Source of the DNA: Lachnospiraceae bacterium
GTDB taxonomy: Bacteria > Bacillota > Clostridia > Lachnospirales > Lachnospiraceae
Length of the DNA: 39,246 nucleotides
Direction: 5' to 3'
NCBI GenBank assembly: GCA_021202635.1
Contig: JAJQCQ010000082.1
Span: forward strand, 4,195 to 43,440
Numbering within the stretch: position 1 is the first letter of the stretch; every line of letters starts with the position of its first letter. Positions 7,920 through 16,948 of the stretch are shown one piece after another. The position numbers and the translations under genes were made by a program. The notes under the pieces are model-generated. The model ran no database searches. It was given only the letters and a program-made list of their open reading frames with translations, and had not been told where the DNA came from.

Positions 7920-8870
7920 ATGTTTTCCATCATTATTACTCAGATCATCAAAATGCTCCTCATCCTGCTTGTCGGCGTTCTCTGTTACCGCCTGAAGCTG
8001 ATCGATGACCACGCCAATCAAGGGCTTGCCAACCTGCTTCTTATGGTGGTCAACCCGATCGTCGCCGTCACAGCACTGCAGACAGATTACAGCCCGGAGC
8101 TGGTGACCGGGCTGCTGATTTCCTATGGGCTTGCTATCGTCACCCATCTGTTTATGATTCTGATTTCAAACCTTTGCATCCGTGAGGATGGAAACGACAA
8201 TTGTGCCGTGGAGCGCTTTTCCGCCACCTATTCCAACTGCGGCTTTATCGGAATCCCGCTAGTGAAGAGCATCCTGGGCAACGAGGGCGTCCTTTATCTG
8301 ACTGCCTATATGACGGTCTTTAATATCTTTTCCTGGACACACGGCCTTGGCCTGATGACCAGAGACCGCTCTTCCAGGCACGACAAAAAAGACCTCGTTT
8401 CATCCATAAAAACGCTGCTCGGACATCTGTGTACGCCGATGATTATCGCAAGCTTTCTCGGACTGATCTGCTTTTTCCTGCAGCTCAGGTTCCCGCCCAT
8501 TCTCTCAGATACACTCACTTACATCGGAAACATGAATACGCCGCTCGCTATGATCATCGCCGGTGTCTCCGTCGCGCAGACCAGCATTCCCGCCATGCTG
8601 ACGCACCGGCGCATCTATCTGGTCTCCCTGATCAAGCTGATCGTCATGCCCGCGATCCTGTTTGCGATTCTTCTGATTGTACGGGTGAACTCCACCGTAG
8701 CTTACACCATGCTGGTCGCCGCCGCCTGTCCCTGCGCCGCCACCGGCACCGCGTTTGCTCTGAAATTCCAGAAGAATTATGCATATTCCTCAGAAATCTA
8801 CGCCTTCTCCACGCTCTGCTCCCTGCTCACCGTCCCGGCCTTTGTTTTCGCGGCAGAGCGGCTGCTGTGA
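7920..8870 (+). CDS. AEC-family transporter (auxin efflux carrier superfamily permease)
   Basis: 316 residues, the usual length, with about ten membrane helices in two bundles of five. An ATG follows AAAGGA at good spacing. The conserved half-motifs are visible: NLLLMVVNPIVAV in the second helix, the FSATYSNCGFIGIPLV motif near residue 100, and TPLAMIIAGVSVAQ plus ACPCAATGTAFALKF in the second half. AEC carriers are secondary transporters in the cytoplasmic membrane, and bacterial members move organic acids such as malate or malonate. The substrate here cannot be read from the sequence. It stands alone between divergent maf and a convergent small gene, so context gives no clue. Confidence 0.9.
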   Translation: MFSIIITQIIKMLLILLVGVLCYRLKLIDDHANQGLANLLLMVVNPIVAVTALQTDYSPELVTGLLISYGLAIVTHLFMILISNLCIREDGNDNCAVERFSATYSNCGFIGIPLVKSILGNEGVLYLTAYMTVFNIFSWTHGLGLMTRDRSSRHDKKDLVSSIKTLLGHLCTPMIIASFLGLICFFLQLRFPPILSDTLTYIGNMNTPLAMIIAGVSVAQTSIPAMLTHRRIYLVSLIKLIVMPAILFAILLIVRVNSTVAYTMLVAAACPCAATGTAFALKFQKNYAYSSEIYAFSTLCSLLTVPAFVFAAERLL

Positions 8871-8938
8871 ACACTCAGACAAGGGAACCCGCACGGCCAG
8901 TCACATCGAACAGACTGCGGCAAGATTTCTTACCTTGT

Positions 8939-9103
8939 TTACTGCCGAAGGTAAATCCCCTGCGACTCAATATACTCGTCGAGATCCGCGATCGTTTCCT
9001 CCGCCCAGGTTTCACTGATCGAACCTTTCGAAGCCGCAGCAGCTTTCTCCGGTGATAGCGTCTCCTGCGTCTCCCGCAGTTTCTTTTCCTGTTCCTTTTC
9101 CAT
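8939..9103 (-). CDS. Small acidic protein, unknown function
   Basis: 54 residues, MEKEQEKKLRET at the start and YIESQGIYLRQ at the end. The ATG at 9103 has AAGGAGG with seven bases of spacing, which makes this a credible gene despite its size; the longer frame upstream has no ribosome binding site. It is hydrophilic, acidic, likely helical, and has no signal peptide, membrane segment or cysteine. It lies 146 bases downstream of the serine acetyltransferase gene on the same strand, separated from it by two hairpins. I do not recognise the family. Confidence 0.65.
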   Translation of the reverse strand: MEKEQEKKLRETQETLSPEKAAAASKGSISETWAEETIADLDEYIESQGIYLRQ

Positions 9104-9163
9104 ATGGGTTCCTCCTTCCGGAATGATCATGAATATCCACGACATGTCACACTGCCAAATTCC

Positions 9164-9202
9164 GGGGCAGATACAGCTGCCCCTTCCCTGCTTCGCAGGG
9201 AA
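9164..9202 (-). terminator. Two adjacent hairpins downstream of serine acetyltransferase gene
   Basis: GGGGCAG/CTGCCCC (9164-9170, 9177-9183) and TTCCCTGC/GCAGGGAA with a three-base TTC loop (9184-9191, 9195-9202). No T-run follows on the minus strand, so these may be transcript-stabilising or processing hairpins between the two genes rather than a true intrinsic terminator. Confidence 0.4.
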
Positions 9203-9248
9203 GCACTGATGGAAATGCAGAATATTGTCCTGACTTGTTTCCAAAGCT

Positions 9249-10238
9249 TTATATATAAGAAGCCATATTCGCAGGATTCTCCGGCGCCATATCTTCCTTG
9301 TTCTTCCAGAAACCTTCCTGACCAAGCTCCGTCATGCTCACGCGACCTTTAAACTGCAGCTCCGGATTTTTAATGCTGACCCTTGTCCTGGCCGGTACAG
9401 AGGAGGTAATGAATGCGTTTGAGCCAATGATCGCGCCTTCGCCAATCACCGTCTCACCACCCAGAATCGAAGCTCCTGAATATACCGTCACATCATCCTC
9501 AAGGGTCGGATGACGCTTTTTATTGCGCAGACTCTGACCGCCTCTCGTCGAAAGAGCGCCAAGTGTCACGCCCTGATAGATTTTCACGCGTTTGCCGATC
9601 TCAGTCGTCTCACCCACCACAACGCCCGTACCATGATCGATGAAAAAATATTCCCCGATCGTCGCGCCCGGATGAATATCAATCCCGGTGAGGTTGTGCG
9701 CGTATTCTGTCATCATACGCGGAATCAGCGGCACCCCAAGCTTATGCAGCTCATGCGCAATCCGGTTCACCGTAATCGCAAAAACGCCCGGATAAGAAAG
9801 GATCACCTCGTCCGTATTAAACGCAGCGGGATCCCCGTCATAGGCCGCCTGCACATCCGTGGCGAGAATGGCGCGCAGGGACGGGATCGTCTGCAGGAAT
9901 GCCCGCACAATCTCTTTTGCCCTGTTGTCAGCTTCCTGCGGGCTTTCCGGCGCGTTCTCCGAATGATACAGAGCCCGCGCGACCTGTTTGCGCAGACGAT
10001 ACTGGACGTTTTCAAGCAGCTCTCCCACATGGTAGCCGATCGAATCCCGGTTCAGGTTTTTCATCTCAAGAAAGCCCGGAAACAGCAGACAGCGGATCTC
10101 CTCAAGAATATCCACAATCTCCGCCCGATTCAGGCGATTCTCCATGTCAATGCTGCAAGTCTTTGGGTATTCCTGATAGCTCTCCAGAATCGCTCCGACC
10201 AGATCTTTCATCTCCTGCTGTTTAAACACTGCTTCCAT
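9249..10238 (-). CDS. cysE: Serine O-acetyltransferase (EpsC-type)
   Basis: 329 residues. It transfers acetyl from acetyl-CoA to L-serine to give O-acetylserine, the first step of cysteine synthesis, in the cytosol. The N-terminal helical domain (1-about 180) is followed by a left-handed beta-helix of hexapeptide repeats (about 185-295) with the signature DIHPGATIG (187-195), DHGTGVVVGETTEIG (201-215) and the catalytic histidines in these motifs. The larger N-terminal domain and the sequence SYPGVFAITVNRIAHEL match the EpsC clade of clostridia. An ATG at 10238 with AAAGGA nine bases upstream is preferred over an in-frame GTG one codon earlier. The C-terminal tail beyond the beta-helix is about 35 residues. 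No cysteine synthase gene is adjacent. Confidence 0.94.
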   Translation of the reverse strand: MEAVFKQQEMKDLVGAILESYQEYPKTCSIDMENRLNRAEIVDILEEIRCLLFPGFLEMKNLNRDSIGYHVGELLENVQYRLRKQVARALYHSENAPESPQEADNRAKEIVRAFLQTIPSLRAILATDVQAAYDGDPAAFNTDEVILSYPGVFAITVNRIAHELHKLGVPLIPRMMTEYAHNLTGIDIHPGATIGEYFFIDHGTGVVVGETTEIGKRVKIYQGVTLGALSTRGGQSLRNKKRHPTLEDDVTVYSGASILGGETVIGEGAIIGSNAFITSSVPARTRVSIKNPELQFKGRVSMTELGQEGFWKNKEDMAPENPANMASYI

Positions 10239-10345
10239 CACTCAAAATCCTTTCCTCTGACATCCCCGGCATGATCCGCCAGACATTCTATTGAACATCG
10301 TCGCAGCACAGTCCGTTTCATTCTCCTGTGAACTCCTGTCAACCG

Positions 10346-11023
10346 TCACATCTGATTTTCCGATGTTGCCTTGCCTTCCGGCTCTGCCGCTGTTTCCTGT
10401 ATCTCCTTCTGCAGCGGCTCTGGCTCCTCTGCGCTCGTTTCCGTTGTTTCCGCGGCTTCTCCTGGTTCCATCCCGAATGTAGTCACTGATTTTGCGGTCT
10501 CCGTCTCTGCTGCTTCTGTTTCCGCGGTTTCCGTCTCTTCTGCAGCATCCTCTTCTGGTTCCGCCGACTCCTCTGTAGCATCTGGCTCGGATACTTCTTC
10601 CCCAGCCGCCTGCGCAGTGCTCTCATCTGTCTCCAGCTCCCCGGCCGGCTCATCCTCTTCTATCTTAAATACTTCCGGCATCTTACACCCGCAATTCGAA
10701 CAGAAACGCTCAAATTCGCCAACCTCCATTTTACAGTTTGGACAGAGTGTCACGCCTTTTTTTGCGCGAACCTGCTCCCGCAGACCCTCAATGGCTTCAA
10801 ACTCTGACTTCAGAGCAGCAAACTCCGCCTCAAACTCTTCCGGCGGATTCTCCCTGAAGCGATCATAAAGCTTTTTCCCCATCTCCGCATACAGGGAATG
10901 TATTTTTTTCTTTTCCGCATTGATGTTGGAATTGAGCTGCCTGACCTCATTCATTTTCTGAACTTCCGTAACCGTATCCATGCTGATTTTTCTTACTTTT
11001 GATGTTATATCGTCAAATGTCAT
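10346..11023 (-). CDS. Zinc-ribbon protein with coiled coil and acidic tail
   Basis: 225 residues from the ATG at 11023, which has AAGGAGG nine bases upstream; a longer frame to 11104 would overlap the promoter. Residues about 10-88 are predicted helical coiled coil (many E, K, L). A four-cysteine zinc ribbon follows: C94-x2-C97, C108-x2-C111. The rest (about 120-225) is a Glu/Ala/Thr/Pro-rich acidic tail. Short zinc-ribbon proteins of this architecture are common and uncharacterised in clostridia. It has no signal peptide and should be cytosolic, which sets its acidic tail apart from those of the exported proteins in this window. It has its own promoter (11076-11104). Confidence 0.8.
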   Translation of the reverse strand: MTFDDITSKVRKISMDTVTEVQKMNEVRQLNSNINAEKKKIHSLYAEMGKKLYDRFRENPPEEFEAEFAALKSEFEAIEGLREQVRAKKGVTLCPNCKMEVGEFERFCSNCGCKMPEVFKIEEDEPAGELETDESTAQAAGEEVSEPDATEESAEPEEDAAEETETAETEAAETETAKSVTTFGMEPGEAAETTETSAEEPEPLQKEIQETAAEPEGKATSENQM

Positions 11024-11075
11024 AATTATGAACCTCCTTGTCTGAAGAAAAAATAACAGAAAATTTCTTTCCCGA

Positions 11076-11104
11076 ATTATAACAAAACGCTCCGTATTAT
11101 TCAA
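11076..11104 (-). promoter_or_regulatory. Sigma-A promoter for the zinc-ribbon protein gene
   Basis: On the minus strand: TTGAAT (11099-11104), 17-bp spacer, TATAAT (11076-11081), followed by a leader of about 45 bases containing AAGGAGG. This shows the gene is not simply the tail of the permease transcript. Confidence 0.8.
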
Positions 11105-11159
11105 GACGTTCCCCGTATGTTTTATTTCCTGTTTATCCGGACTCTATCCCTTCCTTTCT

Positions 11160-14100
11160 TTACTCAATACTCTTCAGCGACTCCACCATATCAATCTTTT
11201 TCAACCGGAAATGCATCACAACATTCACGATAACCGAAAACCCAATCGTAAAAAGTATGCTGATGATATAGCTCTTCGGGTAGATCGCACGCCCGAACAT
11301 ACAGCTATCGACTTCAACGGTCGTAATGACAAACGCGTGCAGCGCTTTTCCAATGAGAGCCCCTGCGCCTGCCCCTATGACAGTCGTCACCGCGTTTTCA
11401 CGGAAGATATAAGCCGATACCTCCCCGTCATAGAATCCCAGCACCTTCAGAGTCGCCAGCTCGCGTCTGCGCTCACTGATATTGATGTTATTCAGGTTGT
11501 ACTGTACGACAAACGCAAGCAGTCCGGCTGACACAATCAGAACGATGATGACCAGGTCCAGCGCACTGAGCATCGTATCGATCGTCTCCTGCAGGGATTC
11601 CATATAGGTGATATTCAGGGATGCGTCACAGGACAGAAGGTCTGTCCCCACCTCCTCCAGCTCTGCCAGGCTCTCCTCTGTGCCGTCGTAATCGGTGCAG
11701 AAGAAAATACTGTTGTACTCCGGTGCTTCCCCGAAGAGCTCCTCATAGAGCGTCGGCGTCAGGTAAATATAGTGATAAAGATAGTTTTCACAGATGGCCG
11801 CAATCGGAATATCCACTGTACTGCCATCCTCCCGGCTGATGCGGATGGAATCTCCAACAGAAAGGGCAAACTCCTTTGCGATTTTTTCCGTGATGATCGC
11901 GCCCTCATCCGTCAGCGTCCAGGTCTCATCCTCTGTCCGGCTGCGGAAGGTCAGAAATTCCTCCAGATCGTCCGTGTCTTCGGACACATAAAGATAGATT
12001 GACCACTGTTTTCCGGTACCGCTCGCGTCCTGACCGTCGATGTCCACACTCTGCATGTAAAAATACTTCCAGCAGGTGATCCGGCTGTCCGATGTAACCG
12101 CATCGTTTAATTCTTCCAGCTCCTCCTCGCTGGCATCCACATCATAGACTAGCATCGCGTCATAAATCTGTAATTCACTATATTGCAGTACCCCAACGTC
12201 TCCGATGGAATCCCGCAGGCCATACCCCACCATCAGAAGACCCATGCAGCCGCCAATGCCGAAAATCGTCATCAGCTGGCGCCGTTTATAGCGCATCAGG
12301 TTCCGCACCGTTGATTTCCAGTTGAAATTCAGGTGCTTCCAGATAAAGGAAATGTGCTCCAGAAAAACGCGTTTGCCCTGTTTGGGCGCGGGCGGGCGCA
12401 TCAGCTCGGCCGGTACCGTCCCCAGTGCACGATAGCAGGCAGAAAAAGTCGCCCCCAGCGTACAGACAAGAGCAATCCCGGAAGCTGCCGCCCCATATGC
12501 CCAGTTGTATGGTACGAGGATCGCAGGCTGGTATTTGTACATAATCTGGTACGCTTTGATAATCACCCACGGAAATACCTTTTCACCAAAAAGTACACCG
12601 AAAATACTGCCGCACGCGGTTGCCCAGAAGGCGTATTTCAGATATTTTTTCGCGATATCCCATTTCCCATAGCCGAGTGCTTTGAGCGTACCGATCTGCG
12701 TGCGCTCCTCTTCAACCATACGGGTCATCGTCGTCAGGCTGATCAACGCTGCCACAAGGAAGAAAATCACCGGGAAGACCTGGGCAATATTCGTCATACG
12801 ATCCGCATTCTCCCCATAACCGGTGTTTTCCGGAAGACAGCTGCGGTCATATACATACCATTCCGGATAAGCCAGGTCGGCCAGTTCCTCCTCCGCATCA
12901 GCAATTTTCTTCTGTGCATCCGCGATTTCTTCCTCCGCGTCAGCGATTTCCTGCTCTGCATCCGCGATCTTCTGCTCTGCCTCGGCCTTACCCTCGTAGT
13001 AATCCTCCCAGCCGTCCGCGATTTCCTGCTCCGCGTCGGCAATTTCTTTTTCCGCGTCCGCGATCTCTTCCAGTGCATCCGCAAGCTCCGCCTGCGCGTC
13101 CGCGATCTCCTGCCGGCCCTCCTCCAGCTGCTTTAATCCATATTTATACTCATAAACCGAAGAATAATACTGCGCCCAGCCGTCGTCCAGCTCTGCCCGC
13201 GCGTCCTCCAGCTGTACACGCGCTTCCTCAAGCGCGGCATAGCCGTCATCCACCTCCTGCTGCGCTTCGGCCAGCTCCTCCTCGGAAGACTCCAGCTGTG
13301 TCTTCGTCGCGGCCAGCGTCGCTTTGGACGATTCAAGCGTCTGCTTCTGCTCCGCCAGCTCCTCCCCGGCAGCCGCAAGCTGTGCCGCCGTCTCATCCAG
13401 CGTCACCTGTCCCGCTTCCAGCTGTGTTTTCGCCGCGGCCAGCTCCGTCTCGGCGGACGCAAGCGCCGTTTCCTGTTCCTCCAGCTGTGCTGCCCCGGCA
13501 TCCAGCTGCGCTTTCGCGCTCGTCATCTCTGTCTCCTGTGCATCCAGCTGCTCCTTCGTCGCAGCCAGCGTCGCCGCTGCCTCATCCAATGCCGGCTTTT
13601 GCGCAGCCAGCTCACTCTCGGCAGCCACAAGCTGCGCCTGGAGGGTCTCCGCCGTCGCCTGCGCCTCTGCAATTGTCTGCGGCAGGGAAGACACCTGCGC
13701 CTGTGCGGCGGCCAGCTCACTCTGCTTTTGCGCCAGAGTCGCCTGCGTCGCAGCAAGCTGCTCCCTCAGCGCAGAAGCATCGTCCTGCGCAGAATCACCG
13801 CTCGCCGCAATCTGCACTTCCAGACTGGCAATTTCACTGTTTAGCGTCTCAATTTCCGATGTCAGTGCAGAAACCTGCGTCACCGCAGTATCATACGCGC
13901 TTTGCGCGCTCTCGGCCGCCGCCACAGCCGAATTGTAGCCCGCACGCAGCTCCTCCACCTGCGCGGCCGCAGTGTCATACGCACTCTGAGAAGCTGCCAG
14001 CTCGGCGGCTCCTGTATTATAGCTTTCCCAGGCCGCATCCAGCTGTGCCCGTCCGGCGTCGTAGGTACTCTGCTGCGCGGCCAGCTCGGTCTTTGCCGCC

Positions 14101-15479
14101 TCCAGGGCTTCCCAGCCTGCCTCCACCTCCGCGACAGACGCCTCATAGGTACTCCGGTTTTCAGCAAGCTCTGCCACGCCCTGCTCATAGGCGGCCCATC
14201 CTTCGGCCAGCTGTTCTTCGGCCTCGGCGATCTGCGTCTCGCCGGATGTGACCTGCGCCAGACCGTCCTTATACTGTTCCCAGCCGGAAGCGATCTGCTC
14301 TGCGCCGGAATCAATCTCCTCCTGCGCGGATTCCAGCTGCTCCATTGCCTCCTCGGATTCGCTCTCATATTCCGCAAGGCCGCTGGCATATTCCGCTTCA
14401 TTTGTTTTTAACGTCTCATATGCATCCCTGAGCTCACTGCGCGCTTCCGCGATCGTTTCCTCATTTTCGGCAAGCTCTGCTTCGCCATCCGCCAGCTCGG
14501 ACTGCGCCTCCGCCACGGTTTCTCTGGAATCCTCCAGCTCCGCTTTTCCGTCCGCCAGCTCCGACTCCGCCGCCAGAAGCTCCGATTCTGCCTCGGCCAG
14601 CTCCGACTCCGCCTCGGCTTCCGCATCCGCCAGCTCCTGCTTTGCGTCGGCTAACTCCTGCTCGCCATCCGCGACTTCCACACGCGCTTCCTCTATCTCG
14701 GACTGCGCTTCCTCCTGGATCTCCGTATACCGCGCCTCACAGCGCACATCCTCAAGTGCCTCAATCCGCTCCAGAACCTCTTCCACCAGATCATCATAGG
14801 CGTCTGTGTAGGCCAGCTCCTCCTTCGCGCCTTCGACCTGCACATATATCACACTGTAAACGCTCGAGTCAAATTCATCTGCGGTCACATAGGCAAAACC
14901 GGAAAGCGTACCCGTCCCCAGGGTCGTACTGCCGCGGTCATTCGCGATATAGCAGGGACTGTAACCGATCCCGGTAATCGTCAGTTCTCTGTGTACCAGA
15001 TACGAATCATCCTCATCCTCCACGGTAATCTCCAGCACGTCCCCCACTTCGTAGCCTTTTGACTCCGCAAAGTCCTGATCCAGGAAACACTCTCCCGCCT
15101 GGGTCGGAAGACTGCCTGCGCTCACCGCCACCTGGTTCATCGTCTCCGGAAGTGCCTCTATATGAAGAACGGACTGCGAAGATTCATCCCCCGTATAGAC
15201 ATCCTCCATGTAGGTGCCCTCGACCGCCGCCACGCCCTCCGTTGCCGCGATCGCCGCCACGTCGTCCTCTGTCAGACCCATGGTACTGATCACGCGGATA
15301 TCCATCAGATTTGCATCATCAAAATAAGCGTCCTCCGTGACGCGCATATCCGGCGCCGCGGACTGAAGCCCAGAGAAAAAAGACACGCCCAGTGCCACAA
15401 TCAGAAAGATCGACAAAAAGCGATTCATGCTCTTCTTTACTTCCATCCGGAAATCTTTTTTTAACGCGCGTTTTCTCAT
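11160..15479 (-). CDS. FtsX/MacB-like ABC permease with giant coiled-coil domain
   Basis: 1439 residues. An N-terminal membrane helix (about 18-40) is followed by an external domain (about 42-250), then a coiled coil at about 252-870, then membrane helices with the FtsX signature (EERTQIGTLKALGYGKWDI, near residue 925), a second external domain and a final FtsX block (RRELATLKVLGFYDGEV). This is the double-FtsX plan of large Gram-positive MacB-type permeases. The coiled coil is rich in Ala/Glu/Leu with clear heptads such as IADAEQE and IADAEEE, interrupted once at its centre by SGDSAQDD (560-567). It pairs with the ATPase gene 153 bases upstream. Such transporters do mechanical work on envelope substrates or export; the substrate is unknown. 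The start has only a weak ribosome binding site (CAGGTAG). Confidence 0.92.
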   Translation of the reverse strand: MRKRALKKDFRMEVKKSMNRFLSIFLIVALGVSFFSGLQSAAPDMRVTEDAYFDDANLMDIRVISTMGLTEDDVAAIAATEGVAAVEGTYMEDVYTGDESSQSVLHIEALPETMNQVAVSAGSLPTQAGECFLDQDFAESKGYEVGDVLEITVEDEDDSYLVHRELTITGIGYSPCYIANDRGSTTLGTGTLSGFAYVTADEFDSSVYSVIYVQVEGAKEELAYTDAYDDLVEEVLERIEALEDVRCEARYTEIQEEAQSEIEEARVEVADGEQELADAKQELADAEAEAESELAEAESELLAAESELADGKAELEDSRETVAEAQSELADGEAELAENEETIAEARSELRDAYETLKTNEAEYASGLAEYESESEEAMEQLESAQEEIDSGAEQIASGWEQYKDGLAQVTSGETQIAEAEEQLAEGWAAYEQGVAELAENRSTYEASVAEVEAGWEALEAAKTELAAQQSTYDAGRAQLDAAWESYNTGAAELAASQSAYDTAAAQVEELRAGYNSAVAAAESAQSAYDTAVTQVSALTSEIETLNSEIASLEVQIAASGDSAQDDASALREQLAATQATLAQKQSELAAAQAQVSSLPQTIAEAQATAETLQAQLVAAESELAAQKPALDEAAATLAATKEQLDAQETEMTSAKAQLDAGAAQLEEQETALASAETELAAAKTQLEAGQVTLDETAAQLAAAGEELAEQKQTLESSKATLAATKTQLESSEEELAEAQQEVDDGYAALEEARVQLEDARAELDDGWAQYYSSVYEYKYGLKQLEEGRQEIADAQAELADALEEIADAEKEIADAEQEIADGWEDYYEGKAEAEQKIADAEQEIADAEEEIADAQKKIADAEEELADLAYPEWYVYDRSCLPENTGYGENADRMTNIAQVFPVIFFLVAALISLTTMTRMVEEERTQIGTLKALGYGKWDIAKKYLKYAFWATACGSIFGVLFGEKVFPWVIIKAYQIMYKYQPAILVPYNWAYGAAASGIALVCTLGATFSACYRALGTVPAELMRPPAPKQGKRVFLEHISFIWKHLNFNWKSTVRNLMRYKRRQLMTIFGIGGCMGLLMVGYGLRDSIGDVGVLQYSELQIYDAMLVYDVDASEEELEELNDAVTSDSRITCWKYFYMQSVDIDGQDASGTGKQWSIYLYVSEDTDDLEEFLTFRSRTEDETWTLTDEGAIITEKIAKEFALSVGDSIRISREDGSTVDIPIAAICENYLYHYIYLTPTLYEELFGEAPEYNSIFFCTDYDGTEESLAELEEVGTDLLSCDASLNITYMESLQETIDTMLSALDLVIIVLIVSAGLLAFVVQYNLNNINISERRRELATLKVLGFYDGEVSAYIFRENAVTTVIGAGAGALIGKALHAFVITTVEVDSCMFGRAIYPKSYIISILFTIGFSVIVNVVMHFRLKKIDMVESLKSIE

Positions 15480-15631
15480 ATGTCAGCTACCTGTCCCTGT
15501 TCTCATATACACATGTCTTTCTTTCAGGACGCCCTTTTACACCGTTATCGCTGGAACCTTTTCTCCCAACGCTGCCTCTGCATTTTCGCCCCTTGCCGGG
15601 TGTGAACAGCAGCCTTCCGGCACATACCGGA

Positions 15632-16336
15632 TTACCACTCAATCCCTTCCACCGACACCGGCGTCTCATTCCTGTACTGCTCGGCCACCTGACCGTTCTT
15701 AATCCGGATCACACGATCCGCCATCGGCGCGATCGCCGAATTGTGCGTGATCACCAGCACCGTCATACCCCGCTCCCGGCACATGTCCTGCAAAAGCTTC
15801 AGAATCGCCTTGCCGGTCTGATAATCCAGCGCACCGGTCGGCTCATCGCAGAGCAAAAGCTTCGGGTTCTTCGCCAGCGCCCGCGCAATAGAGACGCGCT
15901 GCTGCTCCCCGCCGGAAAGCTGTGCGGGGAAATTTTTCATACGGGACTCGAGTCCTACCTCTCTGAGTACACCGGAAGCATCCAGCGGATGTTTGCAGAT
16001 CTGGTTCGCCAGCTCCACATTCTCCAGCGCGGTCAGATTCTGCACCAGATTGTAGAACTGGAACACAAAGCCGATATCATTTCTCCGGTAGCCGGTCAGC
16101 TTCCTCTGATTGTACTTCGAGATATCTTCCCCGTCCACCCAGACGCTTCCGCTCGTCGCAGAATCCATCCCGCCCAGGATATTCAGCACGGTCGTCTTCC
16201 CGGCGCCGCTCGGCCCCACAATTACGACAAACTCACCCTTGCCGATCTCAAAATCAATTCCGTCTACCGCATGAATCTCCACCTCTCCCATGCGGTAAAT
16301 CTTTGTCACATGCTCCAGCTTAACATATGCGTCCAT
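15632..16336 (-). CDS. ABC transporter ATP-binding protein, LolD/MacB type
   Basis: 234 residues from the ATG at 16336 (AAAGGAAG upstream); an upstream in-frame ATG at 16378 would add 14 residues not typical of the family. Walker [10 protein letters not shown] (41-49), signature LSGGEQQR, Walker [13 protein letters not shown] and a downstream H-loop ([16 protein letters not shown]) are all intact, so the protein should hydrolyse ATP. The GALD sequence after Walker B and the short length are typical of ATPases that energise FtsX/MacB permeases. The partner is the permease gene that follows. Cytosolic face of the membrane. Confidence 0.95.
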   Translation of the reverse strand: MDAYVKLEHVTKIYRMGEVEIHAVDGIDFEIGKGEFVVIVGPSGAGKTTVLNILGGMDSATSGSVWVDGEDISKYNQRKLTGYRRNDIGFVFQFYNLVQNLTALENVELANQICKHPLDASGVLREVGLESRMKNFPAQLSGGEQQRVSIARALAKNPKLLLCDEPTGALDYQTGKAILKLLQDMCRERGMTVLVITHNSAIAPMADRVIRIKNGQVAEQYRNETPVSVEGIEW

Positions 16337-16459
16337 AGGAATCCGCTTCCTTTCCGGTCTGCTCTGCGTCCATTTCATTATATCTATATCCCTGCGGTTC
16401 CTGATGACAGATCACTGCCAGACTTTGATCAAAACGGAACCGCCTTATTCTTTCTATCT

Positions 16460-16488
16460 ATTTTAATAACACGTACAATAATATGCAA
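16460..16488 (-). promoter_or_regulatory. Possible promoter for the ATPase-permease operon
   Basis: On the minus strand TTGCAT (16483-16488), 17-bp spacer and TAAAAT (16460-16465). The -35 matches only the first three consensus bases; the position, about 120 bases before the ATPase start in an AT-rich gap, is appropriate. Confidence 0.4.
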
Positions 16489-16601
16489 TTGTTTTATGAA
16501 AATTTAAGACTATCGCCGCTCTATTTTACCGATGAAATACCACAGATCGACTTCGGCAGTGCCCCATAGTTGCTGGTCGCAACCCATATTTTTTCTCACG
16601 G

Positions 16602-16835
16602 TTAAGCAGAAACCGCTCTTACTTCTTCACAAATCTCTTCGAAACGGATCAGACACTTTCCCTCAAAAATCTGCACCGGCACGGGCTGATCCATTCCATA
16701 AATCGATGTACGGCAATCTCCCCCGGTCCTGTCATGCACGATCACCTTCTCCTGCTGCAAATCCACAATCCAATATTCACGTACGCCCGCGTCCAGATAT
16801 TTCCATGTTAACAAACCCATGATAAGATCCCGCTT
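16602..16835 (-). pseudogene. C-terminal remnant of a Uma2-family (DUF820) putative endonuclease
   Basis: About 77 codons, from an in-frame stop at 16836-16838 to TAA at 16602. The sequence AGVREYWIVDLQQEKVIVHD and the ending PVPVQIFEGKCLIRFEEI match the C-terminal part of Uma2 proteins, whose PD-(D/E)xK-like fold is usually about 180-200 residues. The N-terminal half with its first catalytic acidic residue is missing, and no ribosome binding site precedes the first ATG (16820). It is best read as a decayed relic. Uma2 genes are often multicopy and mobile-like in this kind of genome. Confidence 0.7.
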
Positions 16836-16889
16836 TCATGAAGATTGAAATGGTTGAATGAATGATCCGCCGCTATTAAATTATGCATC

Positions 16890-16918
16890 TTCACAAAACA
16901 AACCGGATGAATTATAAT
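16890..16918 (+). promoter_or_regulatory. Sigma-A promoter for the ArsR-like regulator
   Basis: TTCACA (16890-16895), 17-bp spacer, TATAAT (16913-16918). Transcription would begin near 16925, which rules out the in-frame ATG at 16883 and supports the start at 16949. Confidence 0.75.
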
Positions 16919-16948
16919 ATACACCAAAAGAACCTTCAGGAGCAAAAT

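Noticed and set aside
12914-14251. 445-codon Pro/Ala/Arg-rich plus-strand frame
   Set aside because: It is the mirror of the biased Ala/Glu codons of the coiled coil in the permease gene, not a gene.
16883-16948. Longer start for the ArsR-like regulator at 16883
   Set aside because: It lies upstream of the predicted -10 box (16913-16918), so it would not be on the transcript; 16949 has a ribosome binding site.
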